Positions 53,278 to 62,884 of a stretch of 64,000 nucleotides of DNA are shown one piece after another (position 1 is the stretch's first letter; each line of letters starts with the position of its first letter). The notes below the pieces were generated by a model that worked only from the letters and a program-made list of their open reading frames with translations, did not search any database and was not told where the DNA came from. A program made the position numbers and the translations under genes. The DNA is from Pseudomonas tremae (GTDB lineage: Bacteria; Pseudomonadota; Gammaproteobacteria; Pseudomonadales; Pseudomonadaceae): NCBI RefSeq assembly GCF_001401155.1, contig NZ_LJRO01000024.1, positions 126,499 through 190,498 of the forward strand, written 5' to 3'.

Positions 53278-54606
53278 TCAAAGCCCGTACTTCTTGACCT
53301 TGTCAAACAAAGTGGTCTTGGCCATGCCCAGTTCCTGACTGGCCTGGCTGAGGTTGCCCCCGCTGCGTTGCAGTGCTTCGCCGAGCAGCGATCTTTCAAA
53401 AGCTTCCACCGCTTCGGCGAACCCCAGGCTTTGATTTTCGCTTACCGTGCCGGTCTGTTTGAACGCAGGCAGACCGAGTGCGAAACGTTCTGCGACGTTG
53501 CGCAACTCCCGCACGTTACCTGGCCAGTCGTGACTCATCAGGCTTGAGCTGGTCTGACGATCCAGCGTCGGCGGCTCGCGGTCGAAACGCAATGATGACA
53601 GCTGCAGGAAGTGTTCGAACAGTTGCAGAATGTCTTCGCGGCGCTCGCGCAAAGGCGGTAATTCAAGGGTAACGACGTTGAGGCGGTAGTACAGGTCGCT
53701 GCGAAACTGATTGGTCTTGCCCAGTGCGTTCAGGTCGGACTTGGTTGCTGAAATCACCCTGCAATCTACTGCAACGCTCTGGTTTGAACCCAGACGCTCC
53801 AGAGTTCGCTCCTGAAGGACACGCAACAGCTTGATCTGCAGGTTGATCGGCATGCTCTCGACTTCATCGAGAAACAACGTGCCGTTGTGTGCGTGCTCGA
53901 TCTTGCCGATGCGCCGTTTGCCTGCGCCGGTAAAGGCATTGGCTTCGTGACCGAAAATCTCGGATTCGAACAGGCTCTCCGCCAGCCCTCCACAATTGAG
54001 GGCGACAAACGGGTGGTCCTTGCGTCGACTGAAATCATGCAGACAGCGGGCGACCAGTTCCTTGCCTGTCCCGGTCTCGCCTTCGATCAGGATGTTGGCC
54101 GAGGTATCGGCAACGTTGGCAATCAATGCACGCAGGTTCTGCATCGCCGCAGAGCGTCCGATGATCCTGCCTTCCAGCGAGTCGCGTTCGGCCAGTCGCT
54201 TGCGCAATGCCCAGACTTCCCGGGCCAGCCCGCGTTGTTCCAGGGCACGGCGCGTGACGTCGACCAGACGCTCGGGCGAGAAGGGCTTCTCCATGAAGTC
54301 ATATGCGCCGTCACGCATCGCATTGACGGCCATGGTGATATCGCCGTGGCCGGTAATCAGTACCACCGGCAGACTATTGTCACGAGTCTTCAGACGGCTC
54401 AACAGCTCCAGACCGTCCATGCCCGGCAAGCGAATGTCGCTGATGACGATGCCGGCGAAATTATCGCCGATACGCGTTAGCGCCTCCTCGGCGCTCGACA
54501 CGCCTTCGCTGCTGATATCTTCCAGCGCCAGTGCCTGCTGGCAGCCCAGCAATACGTGCGGGTCGTCTTCGACGATCAGGACGGTCAGGTCGCTGTTGAT
54601 GCTCAT
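53278..54606 (-). CDS. aauR: Sigma-54 response regulator AauR (DctD-like)
   Basis: A 442-residue NtrC-family activator. The receiver domain (about 5-120) has VLIVEDD and phospho-acceptor Asp in VISDIRLPGMDG. The AAA+ domain (about 145-375) has Walker A EGETGTGKE, the sigma-54-contact loop GAFTGA here read as ANAFTGA, and LFLDEVESM. A Fis-type HTH ends the protein (NLSQASQELGMAKTTLFDKV). Position next to the acidic amino acid transporter marks it as AauR, activator of aatJQMP in P. putida. I start at 54606 with an AGGGAA ribosome binding site; it follows aauS by 10 bases. Confidence 0.93.
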   Translation of the reverse strand: MSINSDLTVLIVEDDPHVLLGCQQALALEDISSEGVSSAEEALTRIGDNFAGIVISDIRLPGMDGLELLSRLKTRDNSLPVVLITGHGDITMAVNAMRDGAYDFMEKPFSPERLVDVTRRALEQRGLAREVWALRKRLAERDSLEGRIIGRSAAMQNLRALIANVADTSANILIEGETGTGKELVARCLHDFSRRKDHPFVALNCGGLAESLFESEIFGHEANAFTGAGKRRIGKIEHAHNGTLFLDEVESMPINLQIKLLRVLQERTLERLGSNQSVAVDCRVISATKSDLNALGKTNQFRSDLYYRLNVVTLELPPLRERREDILQLFEHFLQLSSLRFDREPPTLDRQTSSSLMSHDWPGNVRELRNVAERFALGLPAFKQTGTVSENQSLGFAEAVEAFERSLLGEALQRSGGNLSQASQELGMAKTTLFDKVKKYGL

Positions 54607-54616
54607 GGATGTTCCC

Positions 54617-56533
54617 TCATACAGGCTCGCCCCGGCGAGAATCGGTCGGGGTGTTCGAAATGAACGGCAGGCACAGAACAAAGGTCGTGCCGGCTTCGCC
54701 CACCGGTTCTGCGCCAAGGCTGCCTCCTGCGGCAGCGGCAAGGCTTGCCGACAGCGTTAGTCCAAGCCCCAGTCCTTGCTCGCCAGGTTTGGTGGTGAAA
54801 AACGGTTCGAACAGGTGCTTGCGTGTTTCATCGTCGATGCCGTGGCCATTATCACGCACCTGCAAACGGTAACGGCCGTCGATGATCGAGCCTTCAAGCC
54901 ACAGCTCTGGCTGTGGCTGGGCGAACATGGCATCCAGTGCGTTGCCGATCAGGTTGACCAGAATCTGCTCGAGCCGGGTCTGGTCGATGGTCAGGGTGGC
55001 GTCGCTGAATTCGCGGTGCAGAACCAGGCCGGAGTGCTCCAGACGTACGCCCAGCAACTGTAAAGCTGCATCGACCGCCTTGCTCAACTGCGCCTGACCC
55101 TGATCATCGCCGCGTCGGGCGAAGGCTCGCAGGCTGGCGGTGATGCGGCCCATGCGGTCGACCAGATCGTTGATGGTTCGCAGGTTGGTGCTGGCGGTGT
55201 CCAGTGCGCCACGTTCCAGAAAACGCACCGTGTTGCCGGACAAGGTGCGCAGGGCAGCCAGAGGCTGGTTCAGCTCATGCGCGATGCTGGTCGACATCTG
55301 ACCGATAGCTGCCAGCTTGCCAGCCTGTACCAGTTCATCCTGCGCCTTGCGCAATGTGTCCTCGGCCTGCCTTCGTTCACGAATCTGCGCCTTGAGGCGT
55401 TCATTGCTGGCCCGCAGGTGTTCGGTCCGCTCGGCGATCTTGCGTTCCAGCTCATTGTTTGCTGCCTGCAGCGCTTCTCTGGCAGCCAGCCGGGTCGAAA
55501 TCACCTTGCGGCGCTCGTTCCAGGCAATCAGCAGGAACGTCACCAGCGCGCAGGCCACTGCGACCAGCATGCCGCGACTTGCCGCTTCACTGCGCAGGTC
55601 TTCCAGCGGCGTCAGCAGCGTCAGGTGCCAGGCGGTGTCGTTCAGCGGCCGGGTCTGGGCCAGATAGCTGACCTGATTATGCTCCCGGTCGACACTGACG
55701 TTGGCCGGGAAAACAAGTTTCTCGACACTGTCAGACAGGTTCTCGCGTTCAAGCGGCACCAGCTCGTCGAGCGGCCACCAATAGTATTGCAGGCTGCGGG
55801 CCAGGCGCTCCTTGAGTTCCGGCGTGAGCGGGCGCACCGACTTCAGACGTCTGGCCGGGTCGCTGGACAGAATGATGATGCCGTTCTCGTCGCTGACGAA
55901 GGCCTCCAGGCGCGCCCGCTGCCAGCGCTCTTCGAGTGCTTCGAGGCTGACCTTGATGACTGCCACGCCGATAATCCGGCCTTTGTCTTCCAGGCCATGA
56001 GCCAGGTAGTAACCGGATTCACCGTTGGTGGTGCCGATCCCATAAAAGCGCCCTGGCAAGCCGCGCACTGCGTCCTGAAAATAGGCACGAAAGGAGAGGT
56101 CTTCGCCTTGAAAGCTGTCGGAGTCGCGCCAGTTGCTGGTGGCGAGTACCCGGCCAGTCGTGTCCATCACGTAGATGGCACGGCTGCGGCTGCGTCGGTT
56201 CAAACCTTCGAGGTAGCGATTGACCTGCTGCTGAAGCTCCGGCCCCGGTTTGTTCAGCAATTGCGACACGCTGGACTCTAGCTCCAGAACGCTGGGCAGG
56301 TAGGTGTATTTGCTGATTTCGCTTTCAACCGTGCGTGCATGCAGCTCCAGCTGGCGTTCGCCGCTTTCGCGCAGGCTCTTGATGCCATTGTGTTCGCTGA
56401 CCAGGTAGGCAACGTAACCCAGACCGATCATCAACAAGAGGATCAGCGGTGGCAGAAACAGTTGGCGGATCAGGCGAGGTTTCACGGCGAGTGATGGCGG
56501 CGCTGCGCGATAAAGAGTGGGGTCGCATTTCAT
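54617..56533 (-). CDS. aauS: Sensor histidine kinase AauS (DctB-like)
   Basis: A 638-residue kinase: membrane helix (about 28-48), periplasmic double-Cache sensor (about 50-310), second helix (about 318-338), a coiled-coil linker, HisKA with IAHELNQPLAALRTL, and an HATPase domain with GNALDAMF, DNGHGID and GLGLGLTLS. DctB-like kinases sense dicarboxylates or acidic amino acids directly in the periplasm. It pairs with AauR just downstream. I start at 56533 (MKCDPTLYRAAPP), which follows AGGAC; an ORF start at 56653 would overlap aatP. Confidence 0.92.
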   Translation of the reverse strand: MKCDPTLYRAAPPSLAVKPRLIRQLFLPPLILLLMIGLGYVAYLVSEHNGIKSLRESGERQLELHARTVESEISKYTYLPSVLELESSVSQLLNKPGPELQQQVNRYLEGLNRRSRSRAIYVMDTTGRVLATSNWRDSDSFQGEDLSFRAYFQDAVRGLPGRFYGIGTTNGESGYYLAHGLEDKGRIIGVAVIKVSLEALEERWQRARLEAFVSDENGIIILSSDPARRLKSVRPLTPELKERLARSLQYYWWPLDELVPLERENLSDSVEKLVFPANVSVDREHNQVSYLAQTRPLNDTAWHLTLLTPLEDLRSEAASRGMLVAVACALVTFLLIAWNERRKVISTRLAAREALQAANNELERKIAERTEHLRASNERLKAQIRERRQAEDTLRKAQDELVQAGKLAAIGQMSTSIAHELNQPLAALRTLSGNTVRFLERGALDTASTNLRTINDLVDRMGRITASLRAFARRGDDQGQAQLSKAVDAALQLLGVRLEHSGLVLHREFSDATLTIDQTRLEQILVNLIGNALDAMFAQPQPELWLEGSIIDGRYRLQVRDNGHGIDDETRKHLFEPFFTTKPGEQGLGLGLTLSASLAAAAGGSLGAEPVGEAGTTFVLCLPFISNTPTDSRRGEPV

Positions 56534-56594
56534 CACAGTCGTCCTGAACCGAACAGCTGTCCGCGAAAGTGCGGACAGCCGCGAGATGCACTGC

Positions 56595-57329
56595 CTAGTG
56601 CTGGAGAATCTTGGCGAGGAACTGTTGGGCGCGCTCGGAGCGTGCGTTGACATCGCCGAAGAATTCTTCCTTCGCGCAGTCCTCGACGATCTGGCCCTTG
56701 TCCATGAAAATCACCCGGTCGGCGACTTTGCGAGCGAAACCCATTTCGTGGGTCACGCACATCATGGTCATGCCTTCGTGGGCCAGTTGCACCATTACGT
56801 CGAGCACCTCGTTGACCATTTCCGGGTCCAGTGCCGAAGTGGGTTCGTCAAACAGCATGACCACCGGGTCCATCGCCAAAGCGCGGGCAATGGCAACACG
56901 CTGTTGCTGTCCGCCGGAAAGCTGGCCCGGATGCTTGTGCGCATGTTCCGACAGACCGACTCGTTCCAGCAGTTTCAAGCCTTTTTCCGTGGCCTCGGCC
57001 TTACTGCGGCCCAGTACCTTGATCTGCGCGATGGTCAGGTTTTCAACAATGCTCAGGTGCGGAAACAGTTCGAAGTGCTGAAACACCATGCCGACTCGCG
57101 AGCGCAGTTTCGGCAGGTTGGTCTTGGCATCGGAGATCGACGTGCCATCGACCACGATTTCGCCTTTCTGAAACGGTTCCAGTGCATTGACGCACTTGAT
57201 CAGGGTCGATTTGCCCGAGCCGGATGGCCCGCACACCACGACCACTTCGCCCTTGCTGACCTCGGTGCTGCAATCGGTCAGCACCTGGAAGTCTCCGTAC
57301 CACTTGTTGACGTTCTTGATGGAAATCAT
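56595..57329 (-). CDS. aatP: Acidic amino acid ABC transporter ATPase
   Basis: A 244-residue polar amino acid ABC ATPase. Walker [10 protein letters not shown], signature [15 protein letters not shown], Walker [14 protein letters not shown] and the H-loop in MMCVTHEMG are all intact. It energises import of glutamate and aspartate with AatQ and AatM. The ATG at 57329 overlaps the permease stop by four bases; longer in-frame starts run into the permease gene. It is followed after 61 bases by aauS. Confidence 0.95.
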   Translation of the reverse strand: MISIKNVNKWYGDFQVLTDCSTEVSKGEVVVVCGPSGSGKSTLIKCVNALEPFQKGEIVVDGTSISDAKTNLPKLRSRVGMVFQHFELFPHLSIVENLTIAQIKVLGRSKAEATEKGLKLLERVGLSEHAHKHPGQLSGGQQQRVAIARALAMDPVVMLFDEPTSALDPEMVNEVLDVMVQLAHEGMTMMCVTHEMGFARKVADRVIFMDKGQIVEDCAKEEFFGDVNARSERAQQFLAKILQH

Positions 57330-57991
57330 ACGGCAAACCTTTTTTGCAGACGCTTTACCAGCACGGAGGCGGCAAAGCTGATCGTGAAGTACACCAGACC
57401 GGCAATGATCAGGAACTCGTTTGCGCGACCGATGATGTCGCCGCTGGAGCGCGATGCGTTGAGAAAGTCCACGAGGCCTACGGTGTACACCAGAGAGGTG
57501 TCTTGAAACAGAATGATGCTCTGCTGCAGCAACAACGGGGTCATCTTGCGAAATGCCTGGGGCAGGATGATCAGTCGCATCATCTGCGAGTAGTTCATGC
57601 CCAGTGCCTGCGCCGCGCCCATCTGGCCCTTGGAGATGGACTGCACACCGGCCCGGACGATTTCGCAGAAGTAGGCGGCTTCGAACATCATGAACGCCAC
57701 GACGCATGAGGCGAATGCACCGATCGGGGTGTCTTCACCAGTGATCCAGCGCAGCACGAATGGCACCGCCAGGTAGAACCAGGTGATTACCAGCAGCAGC
57801 GGGATCGAGCGAAAGTAGTTAACGTAGGCGCCAGCCACATTGGCCAGCAGTTTGTTCGACGACAGACGCATCAGGGCCAGAGCAGTACCCAGCACCAGGC
57901 CGCCGACAACCCCCATCGCCATCAGCTTGAGGGTCATGACCATGCCGTTCCAAAGGCCGGGAATGGCCGGAACGATTCCAGTAAAGTCCAT
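57326..57991 (-). CDS. aatM: Acidic amino acid ABC transporter permease
   Basis: A 221-residue inner-membrane permease of the HisMQ family with about five helices and the EAA loop [22 protein letters not shown]. With AatQ it forms the heterodimeric channel of the glutamate/aspartate importer. Its start overlaps aatQ by one base and its end overlaps aatP by four, so all three are co-translated. Confidence 0.94.
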   Translation of the reverse strand: MDFTGIVPAIPGLWNGMVMTLKLMAMGVVGGLVLGTALALMRLSSNKLLANVAGAYVNYFRSIPLLLVITWFYLAVPFVLRWITGEDTPIGAFASCVVAFMMFEAAYFCEIVRAGVQSISKGQMGAAQALGMNYSQMMRLIILPQAFRKMTPLLLQQSIILFQDTSLVYTVGLVDFLNASRSSGDIIGRANEFLIIAGLVYFTISFAASVLVKRLQKRFAV

Positions 57992-58737
57992 TATTTACCC
58001 CCCAGGGAGATCAGGCCGGGCACCGCGACTTTCTTCTCGATCACGCGCATCAGCAGCATCAGGCCCATGTTAAGCGTGAAATAGATGAGCGTTGCGAGGG
58101 TGAAGGCTTCGAACAGGTTCGCGGAAAACTCGGCGGTCTGTTTGGTCTGTGCGAGCAACTCCATCAGGCCGATCAGCGACGCAACCGAGGAGTTCTTGAA
58201 CACGTTCAGGAATTCGGAGGTGAGCGGTGGAATGATGATGCGATAGGCTTGCGGCAACAGCACGTTCCAGTAAATCTGCGGCAGCTTGAAGCCCATTGCG
58301 CGAGCGGCCGATTCCTGGCCCTTCGGCAGCGCTTCGATGCCGGTACGTACCTGTTCGCAGACCCGCGCAGCGGTAAACAGGCCCAGGCAGACCACGACGC
58401 TCAGGAACGCCGAAGTGGTCGGGTTGAGGTCCTGCTTGTACCACTCCTGCAGGTTTTCAGGCAGCAGGTCGGGCACCAGGAAGTACCAGATGAACAGCTG
58501 CACCAGCAGGGGCACATTACGGAAGATTTCCACGTATACCGTGGCGATCCCCGACACCAGACGGCTTGGTACAGTGCGCATGACACCCAGTACCGAGCCG
58601 AGTATCAGGGCGATGATCCAGGCAACGACAGCAATGGCGACAGTCCAGCCCAGACCGGAGATGAACCAGTCCAGATAAGTCTCGCTGCCGACGCCGGTGG
58701 AATTGAAGAACACTCCCCAGTCCCAGTTGTAATTCAT
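57991..58737 (-). CDS. aatQ: Acidic amino acid ABC transporter permease
   Basis: A 248-residue HisMQ-family permease, slightly longer than AatM, with helices at about 28-55, 65-85, 105-125, 160-185 and 210-235 and the EAA loop EQVRTGIEALPKGQESAARAMG. It forms the second half of the channel. It begins about 119 bases after aatJ, beyond a stem-loop. Confidence 0.94.
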   Translation of the reverse strand: MNYNWDWGVFFNSTGVGSETYLDWFISGLGWTVAIAVVAWIIALILGSVLGVMRTVPSRLVSGIATVYVEIFRNVPLLVQLFIWYFLVPDLLPENLQEWYKQDLNPTTSAFLSVVVCLGLFTAARVCEQVRTGIEALPKGQESAARAMGFKLPQIYWNVLLPQAYRIIIPPLTSEFLNVFKNSSVASLIGLMELLAQTKQTAEFSANLFEAFTLATLIYFTLNMGLMLLMRVIEKKVAVPGLISLGGK

Positions 58738-58807
58738 CAGGGTCTACCCCTCTTTTTTATATGGCTATCGAGATGCACGTGCTGGCGGAAGTCGAGCGCG
58801 CTGTACC

Positions 58808-58837
58808 GGTCCCGAAAGGTCTTGCCCGTTCGGGACC
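58808..58837 (-). promoter_or_regulatory. Stem-loop between aatJ and aatQ
   Basis: Perfect 9-base arms GGTCCCGAA (58808-58816) and TTCGGGACC (58829-58837) with a 12-base loop and no T run. Such hairpins often stabilise the binding-protein message or reduce read-through, giving more binding protein than permease. Confidence 0.65.
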
Positions 58838-58855
58838 CGGTCCTGAACCGGCTGC

Positions 58856-59781
58856 TCAGGCTTTCTTGTCGTCTGCAGCTTTATCGGTCGGGTTCTGAAT
58901 CAGTTCCTTGAGTTTTTCGCTCATCGGGAAATTCAGATTCAGACCTTTAGGAGGGACCGGAGACATGAACCACTTGCTGTAGATGGCATTGATGTCGCCG
59001 GATTTGAACGTCGCGACAATGGCGTCATCCACCGCTTTCTTGAACGGGGCGTCGCCCTTGCGAACCATACAGCCGTAATCTCGTAGGATTGCGCAGTACC
59101 GGTCACTGCCCAATCGTCAGGCTTCTTGGCTTTGGCCATTTCACCTGCCAGCAGCGCGTCGTCCATCATGAAAGCGACTGCACGGCCCGACTCGAGCATC
59201 TGGAAGGATTCGCCGTGGTCCTTGGCGGAGATCACGTTCATGCCCATCTGCTTGTCGGCGTTCATCGCCTTGATAATGCGCTCGGAGGTGGTACCCGCGG
59301 TGGTAACGACGTTCTTGCCTTTCAGGTCATCGAAGTCCTTGTAGCTTGAGTCTTTTTTGGACAGAAGGCGGGTGCCTACTTCGAAGATACCCGTGGAGAA
59401 GTCAACCTGTTTCTGGCGTTCAACGTTGTTGGTGGTCGAACCGCATTCCACATCGACGGTGCCGTTCTGAACCAGCGGGATACGTGTCTGGGACGTCACC
59501 AGGTTGTACTTGACCTTGAGTGCAGGCATGTCGAGGTCTTTCTTGATGGCTTCGACGATTTTCAGCTGTATGTCATGGGAGTAGCCCATCGGCACGCCTG
59601 ATGCGTCAGCGATGTAGGAGAAGGGGATAGAGGCGTCACGGTGACCAAGTGTGATGGTGCCGGATTCCTTGATCTTCTTCAGGGTACCGGTGAGCTCTTC
59701 TGCCAGAACCGGAGTGCTGATCAGGGCGGCGGCCAGTGCGGCGGAGATTGCGGCGCCCAGAACATGGGGAGCGATACGCAT
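58856..59781 (-). pseudogene. aatJ: Glutamate/aspartate-binding protein AatJ, frameshifted
   Basis: The gene starts at 59781 with a signal peptide ending VLA-EE (about residue 27) and a type II amino acid-binding fold (ASIPFSYIADASGVPMGYSHD, VECGSTTNNVERQKQVDFS). At about 59077 the frame is lost after AQSYE: the sequence reads GAGATTACGGC where GAGATCTACGGC would continue YEIYGCMVRKGDAPFKKAVDD. From there the correct frame runs to 58856 (MSPVPPKGLNLNFPMSEKL). As given, the product has 280 residues with about 47 wrong ones at the end instead of about 308. Either a real one-base deletion or a sequence error; the domain is otherwise perfect. Confidence 0.85.
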
Positions 59782-59901
59782 CGGTTGAATCCTCTATTTC
59801 ATTTCTTATTGATAGGGACGCTGGGAAGGCGGCCCACTTATGACGAATGCTTCAACCGCGTCCTTTGAGACACACGCATGTGTCGAAGCTGTCGATATAG
59901 A

Positions 59902-59918
59902 GAGCAGGACTCGTGCCA
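59902..59918 (-). promoter_or_regulatory. Sigma-54 promoter of aatJQMP
   Basis: On the minus strand TGGCAC-GAGTC-CTGCT (59918 to 59903), close to the sigma-54 consensus TGGCAC-N5-TTGCA/T, about 120 bases before aatJ. It agrees with control by the sigma-54 activator AauR. A hairpin with arms GACACA/TGTGTC lies at 59869-59884 in the leader. Confidence 0.82.
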
Positions 59919-60158
59919 AACTTGGCAATTCTCCTAGGCTCATGATAGTAAAGGACTTTTTGTGATGATCGTGGAGGCGCGCAAGTCGCTATGTACGGAA
60001 GTCCGAACGTGACGAGTCAGGATGTTCGGAAAACCGAATATTGCAGGAAGTTGGCAGTGAAGCAGGGATTCGATGCGAGGAGGGTGTCGAATGAGAAAGG
60101 TGTCGAGCGGGGGAGCCTGTTCATCCTGGGAAGGATGAACAGGTGAGCGCATGGTGGA
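59919..60158. other. Intergenic region between aatJ promoter and glpD
   Basis: Non-coding. It should include the AauR upstream activating sites for aatJ, which I cannot define, and the glpD 3' region. Near the glpD stop TTCATCC and GGATGAA form a weak hairpin around 60120-60138. Confidence 0.4.
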
Positions 60159-61697
60159 TCAGGCGGCTTCGATGTCAGCCTTGTTGCGCACTACGGTTTC
60201 CAGATAGCTGCGTACTCCGGCCTGCTCTTCAGGAGTGGTAAACAGACCCAGCTTGGTGCGACGCCACAGGATGTCCTCGATACTGGTAGCCCATTCCTGA
60301 TCGCACAGGTAATCGACCTCACGCGTGTACAGCCCTGCGCCCAGATGCTGGCCCAGATCGTCCAGGCTCTGCGCACCTTCCAGCAGACGCCAGCTGCGGC
60401 TGCCGTAAGTGATCGACCAGCGTTTGGCGATAGGCTCAGGCAACCAGCTGAAGCGTCGGGTCATTTCTGCCGTCAACGCTTCCGGGGTGGTCATGTCTTC
60501 ACCGCCGGGCAGGGCAGACTTGGCTGTCCAGCTTGGTTTCATGTGTTTGAAAAACGGCGCCAGCTGGGTCATCGCCGATTCGGCGAGCTTGCGATAAGTG
60601 GTCAGCTTGCCACCAAATACCGACAAAATCGGCGCTTCTTCAGCTCCGCCCGACAGCGACAGCGTGTAATCGCGGGTGATAGCTGACGGATTGTCGGACT
60701 CGTCGTTGCACAGCGGGCGTACACCGGAAAAGGTGTGCAGCACATCGGTACGACTCAATTGCTTCTTGAAGTGGTCGTTGGCCACTTTGAGCACGTAGTC
60801 CATCTCGCCTTCAGTGATATCCACCTTGTTCGGATCACCCTGATATTCACGGTCAGTGGTGCCGACGATGGTGAAATGCTCCATGTACGGAATCGTGAAC
60901 ACGATGCGTTTGTCTTCGTTCTGCAGAATAAACGCATGCTCGCCTTCGTACAGCTTGGGCACGATCAAGTGGCTGCCTTGAATCAGGCGAATGCCATACG
61001 CCGAGTCGAGCTTGAGGTCTTCGCGAATGAATTTGGCGACCCAAGGGCCGGCAGCGTTGACCAGCGCCTTGGCGTGGATCGAAAACAGGCTGCCGTCGCT
61101 GCGCTCCAGATGCAGATGCCACATGCCTTTGATACGGCGCGCGCTGACACAACGGGTCTGAGTGTGGATGTGCGCACCGTTTTCACGGGCAGCCATCGCA
61201 TTGAGCACCACCAGACGAGCATCGTCCACCCAGCAATCCGAGTATTCGAAGCCGCGAGTGATGCTTGGGTTGAGCGGGCTGTCCGCGCCGAACTTGATGG
61301 TTCGCGAGGCTGGCAGTTTTTCGCGCTTGCCGAGGTTGTCATAAAGGAACATCCCCGCACGAATCATCCAGGCCGGGCGCAGATGCGGACGGTGAGGCAA
61401 GACAAAGCGCATCGGTTTGACGATGTGCGGTGCCTTGTCGAGCAGCACTTCACGTTCGGCGAGCGCTTCACGCACCAGGCGAAATTCGTAGTGTTCCAGA
61501 TAGCGCAGGCCGCCGTGGATCAGCTTGCTGCTGGCCGACGATGTGTGGCTGGCCAAGTCATCTTTCTCGCAGAGAAAAACCGAAAGGCCGCGACCCGAAG
61601 CATCCGCCGCGATCCCGACACCGTTGATGCCACCGCCAATAACGGCAATGTCGTAAACCTCTGAGAGGGGCGGGGTTGGCACGTTGGTGTGGGGCAT
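60159..61697 (-). CDS. glpD: Aerobic glycerol-3-phosphate dehydrogenase
   Basis: A 512-residue membrane-associated flavoprotein that oxidises glycerol 3-phosphate to dihydroxyacetone phosphate and feeds the quinone pool. The FAD-binding motif is YDIAVIGGGINGVGIAADAS, followed by SSKLIHGGLRYLEHYEF; the C-terminal domain has FSGVRPLC and YGSRSWRLL. I start at the ATG at 61697; the open frame continues upstream to 61961, but that part covers the promoter and operator. It lies downstream of glpR. Confidence 0.96.
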   Translation of the reverse strand: MPHTNVPTPPLSEVYDIAVIGGGINGVGIAADASGRGLSVFLCEKDDLASHTSSASSKLIHGGLRYLEHYEFRLVREALAEREVLLDKAPHIVKPMRFVLPHRPHLRPAWMIRAGMFLYDNLGKREKLPASRTIKFGADSPLNPSITRGFEYSDCWVDDARLVVLNAMAARENGAHIHTQTRCVSARRIKGMWHLHLERSDGSLFSIHAKALVNAAGPWVAKFIREDLKLDSAYGIRLIQGSHLIVPKLYEGEHAFILQNEDKRIVFTIPYMEHFTIVGTTDREYQGDPNKVDITEGEMDYVLKVANDHFKKQLSRTDVLHTFSGVRPLCNDESDNPSAITRDYTLSLSGGAEEAPILSVFGGKLTTYRKLAESAMTQLAPFFKHMKPSWTAKSALPGGEDMTTPEALTAEMTRRFSWLPEPIAKRWSITYGSRSWRLLEGAQSLDDLGQHLGAGLYTREVDYLCDQEWATSIEDILWRRTKLGLFTTPEEQAGVRSYLETVVRNKADIEAA

Positions 61698-61743
61698 TGG
61701 TGGCCTCCTGGACAATTCTTGAGCGCAGCTCGAAAGGCGAATC

Positions 61744-61759
61744 TGAACATTAATGTTCA
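61744..61759. promoter_or_regulatory. Palindromic operator candidate upstream of glpD
   Basis: TGAACATTAATGTTCA is a perfect 16-base palindrome about 47 bases before glpD, followed by TTTCGAAAA. A related half site TGAACATT occurs near 61844. GlpR is the likely ligand because it is encoded next door, but the assignment is by position. Confidence 0.7.
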
Positions 61760-61894
61760 CTTTCGAAAATAATAGCTCAATAAAATGACCCTTGCCAGTC
61801 GGTATCGATTGAAAATACTGATGATGGAAGTCAAAAAGAACAAAAATGAACATTGTAGGGCTAGATGTGAAGCGGGGAAGATCGTACTTCCGCA

Positions 61895-62028
61895 CCTCTA
61901 CGAGCACACGCCCTGGGCCAGCATGCAGTTCGGAACAGCATGCCGGCGCGGAACATCGCACGACAGTGGTGACGTTGTTCCGGACGCCTCTCGTTACTCG
62001 CGTGCTGGTCGGAAACCGGTGTTCACAA
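61895..62028. repeat. REP-like region between glpR and glpD
   Basis: Non-coding region with short inverted segments (CAGCATGC near 61920 and GCATGCCGG near 61938) and a TCGCACGA stretch also seen in the repeat at 53131. Degenerate; assigned by partial similarity only. Confidence 0.4.
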
Positions 62029-62784
62029 TCAAACCACTTCCAGACGAATCTTGTGCTGTGTCAGCAGTTGTTGAAGCGCAGGCACCGGAGGCTGGTCGGT
62101 AACCAGGCAGTCGATCAGGGTGATCGGCCCAAGTCGTACCATTGCGTTGCGTCCGAACTTGCTGGAGTCGGCCGCCAGCAACACTTTGCGCGCGTTGGCG
62201 ATGATCGCCTGGGAAACCCGCACTTCCTGATAATCGAAGTCCAGCAGGCTGCCGTCTTCATCTATACCGCTGATGCCGACCAGCGCGAAGTCGACCTTGA
62301 ACTGGCTGATGAAATCGATACTGCCCTGGCCGACCACACCGCCGTCACGACGAACATTGCCGCCTGCGATCAAGACCTCGAAATCATCCTTGGTGCTGAG
62401 AATGGACGCCACATGCAGGTTGTTGGTGATGATCTTCAGGTTGTTGTGATTGAGCAGGGCGCGGGCAATGGATTCGGTGGTGGTACCGATATTGATGAAC
62501 AACGAAGCGTTGTCCGGGATCTGCGCAGCAATGGCCTCGGCGATCCGCTGTTTTTCATCGCGCATCTGATCCGCACGCATGGCGTAGGCGGTGTTTTCGA
62601 TGCTTGAGTCATAAGCCGCGCCGCCGTGGTAGCGACGCAGCAGATTCATTTCCGCCAGTTGATTGATATCGCGGCGGATGGTTTGTGGGGTCACGACGAA
62701 CAGCGTCGCCATTTCCTCGATGCTGACGTAACCGCGGTCGCGGACCAGTTCGAGTATCTGTTGTTGGCGGGGAGGCAGGTTCAT
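62029..62784 (-). CDS. glpR: Glycerol-3-phosphate regulon repressor
   Basis: A 251-residue DeoR-family repressor. The N-terminal HTH is in the first 55 residues ([20 protein letters not shown] and NLLRRYHGG); the sugar-phosphate sensor domain has [17 protein letters not shown] and [12 protein letters not shown]. It is inactivated by glycerol 3-phosphate. The glpK-glpR-glpD order is the standard pseudomonad regulon. Confidence 0.95.
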   Translation of the reverse strand: MNLPPRQQQILELVRDRGYVSIEEMATLFVVTPQTIRRDINQLAEMNLLRRYHGGAAYDSSIENTAYAMRADQMRDEKQRIAEAIAAQIPDNASLFINIGTTTESIARALLNHNNLKIITNNLHVASILSTKDDFEVLIAGGNVRRDGGVVGQGSIDFISQFKVDFALVGISGIDEDGSLLDFDYQEVRVSQAIIANARKVLLAADSSKFGRNAMVRLGPITLIDCLVTDQPPVPALQQLLTQHKIRLEVV

Positions 62785-62884
62785 TGTTTTTCCTTGAGCG
62801 CCCTCTACAAATGGCGCCCATCATGCCGCAGGCACGTGTGACCTGTCAGCCGGAATCCTGCTCCCCCTTACACAACAGCGTTTA

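Noticed and set aside
61698..61961. N-terminal extension of glpD
   Set aside because: The extension is unlike GlpD and would cover the palindromic operator and promoter.
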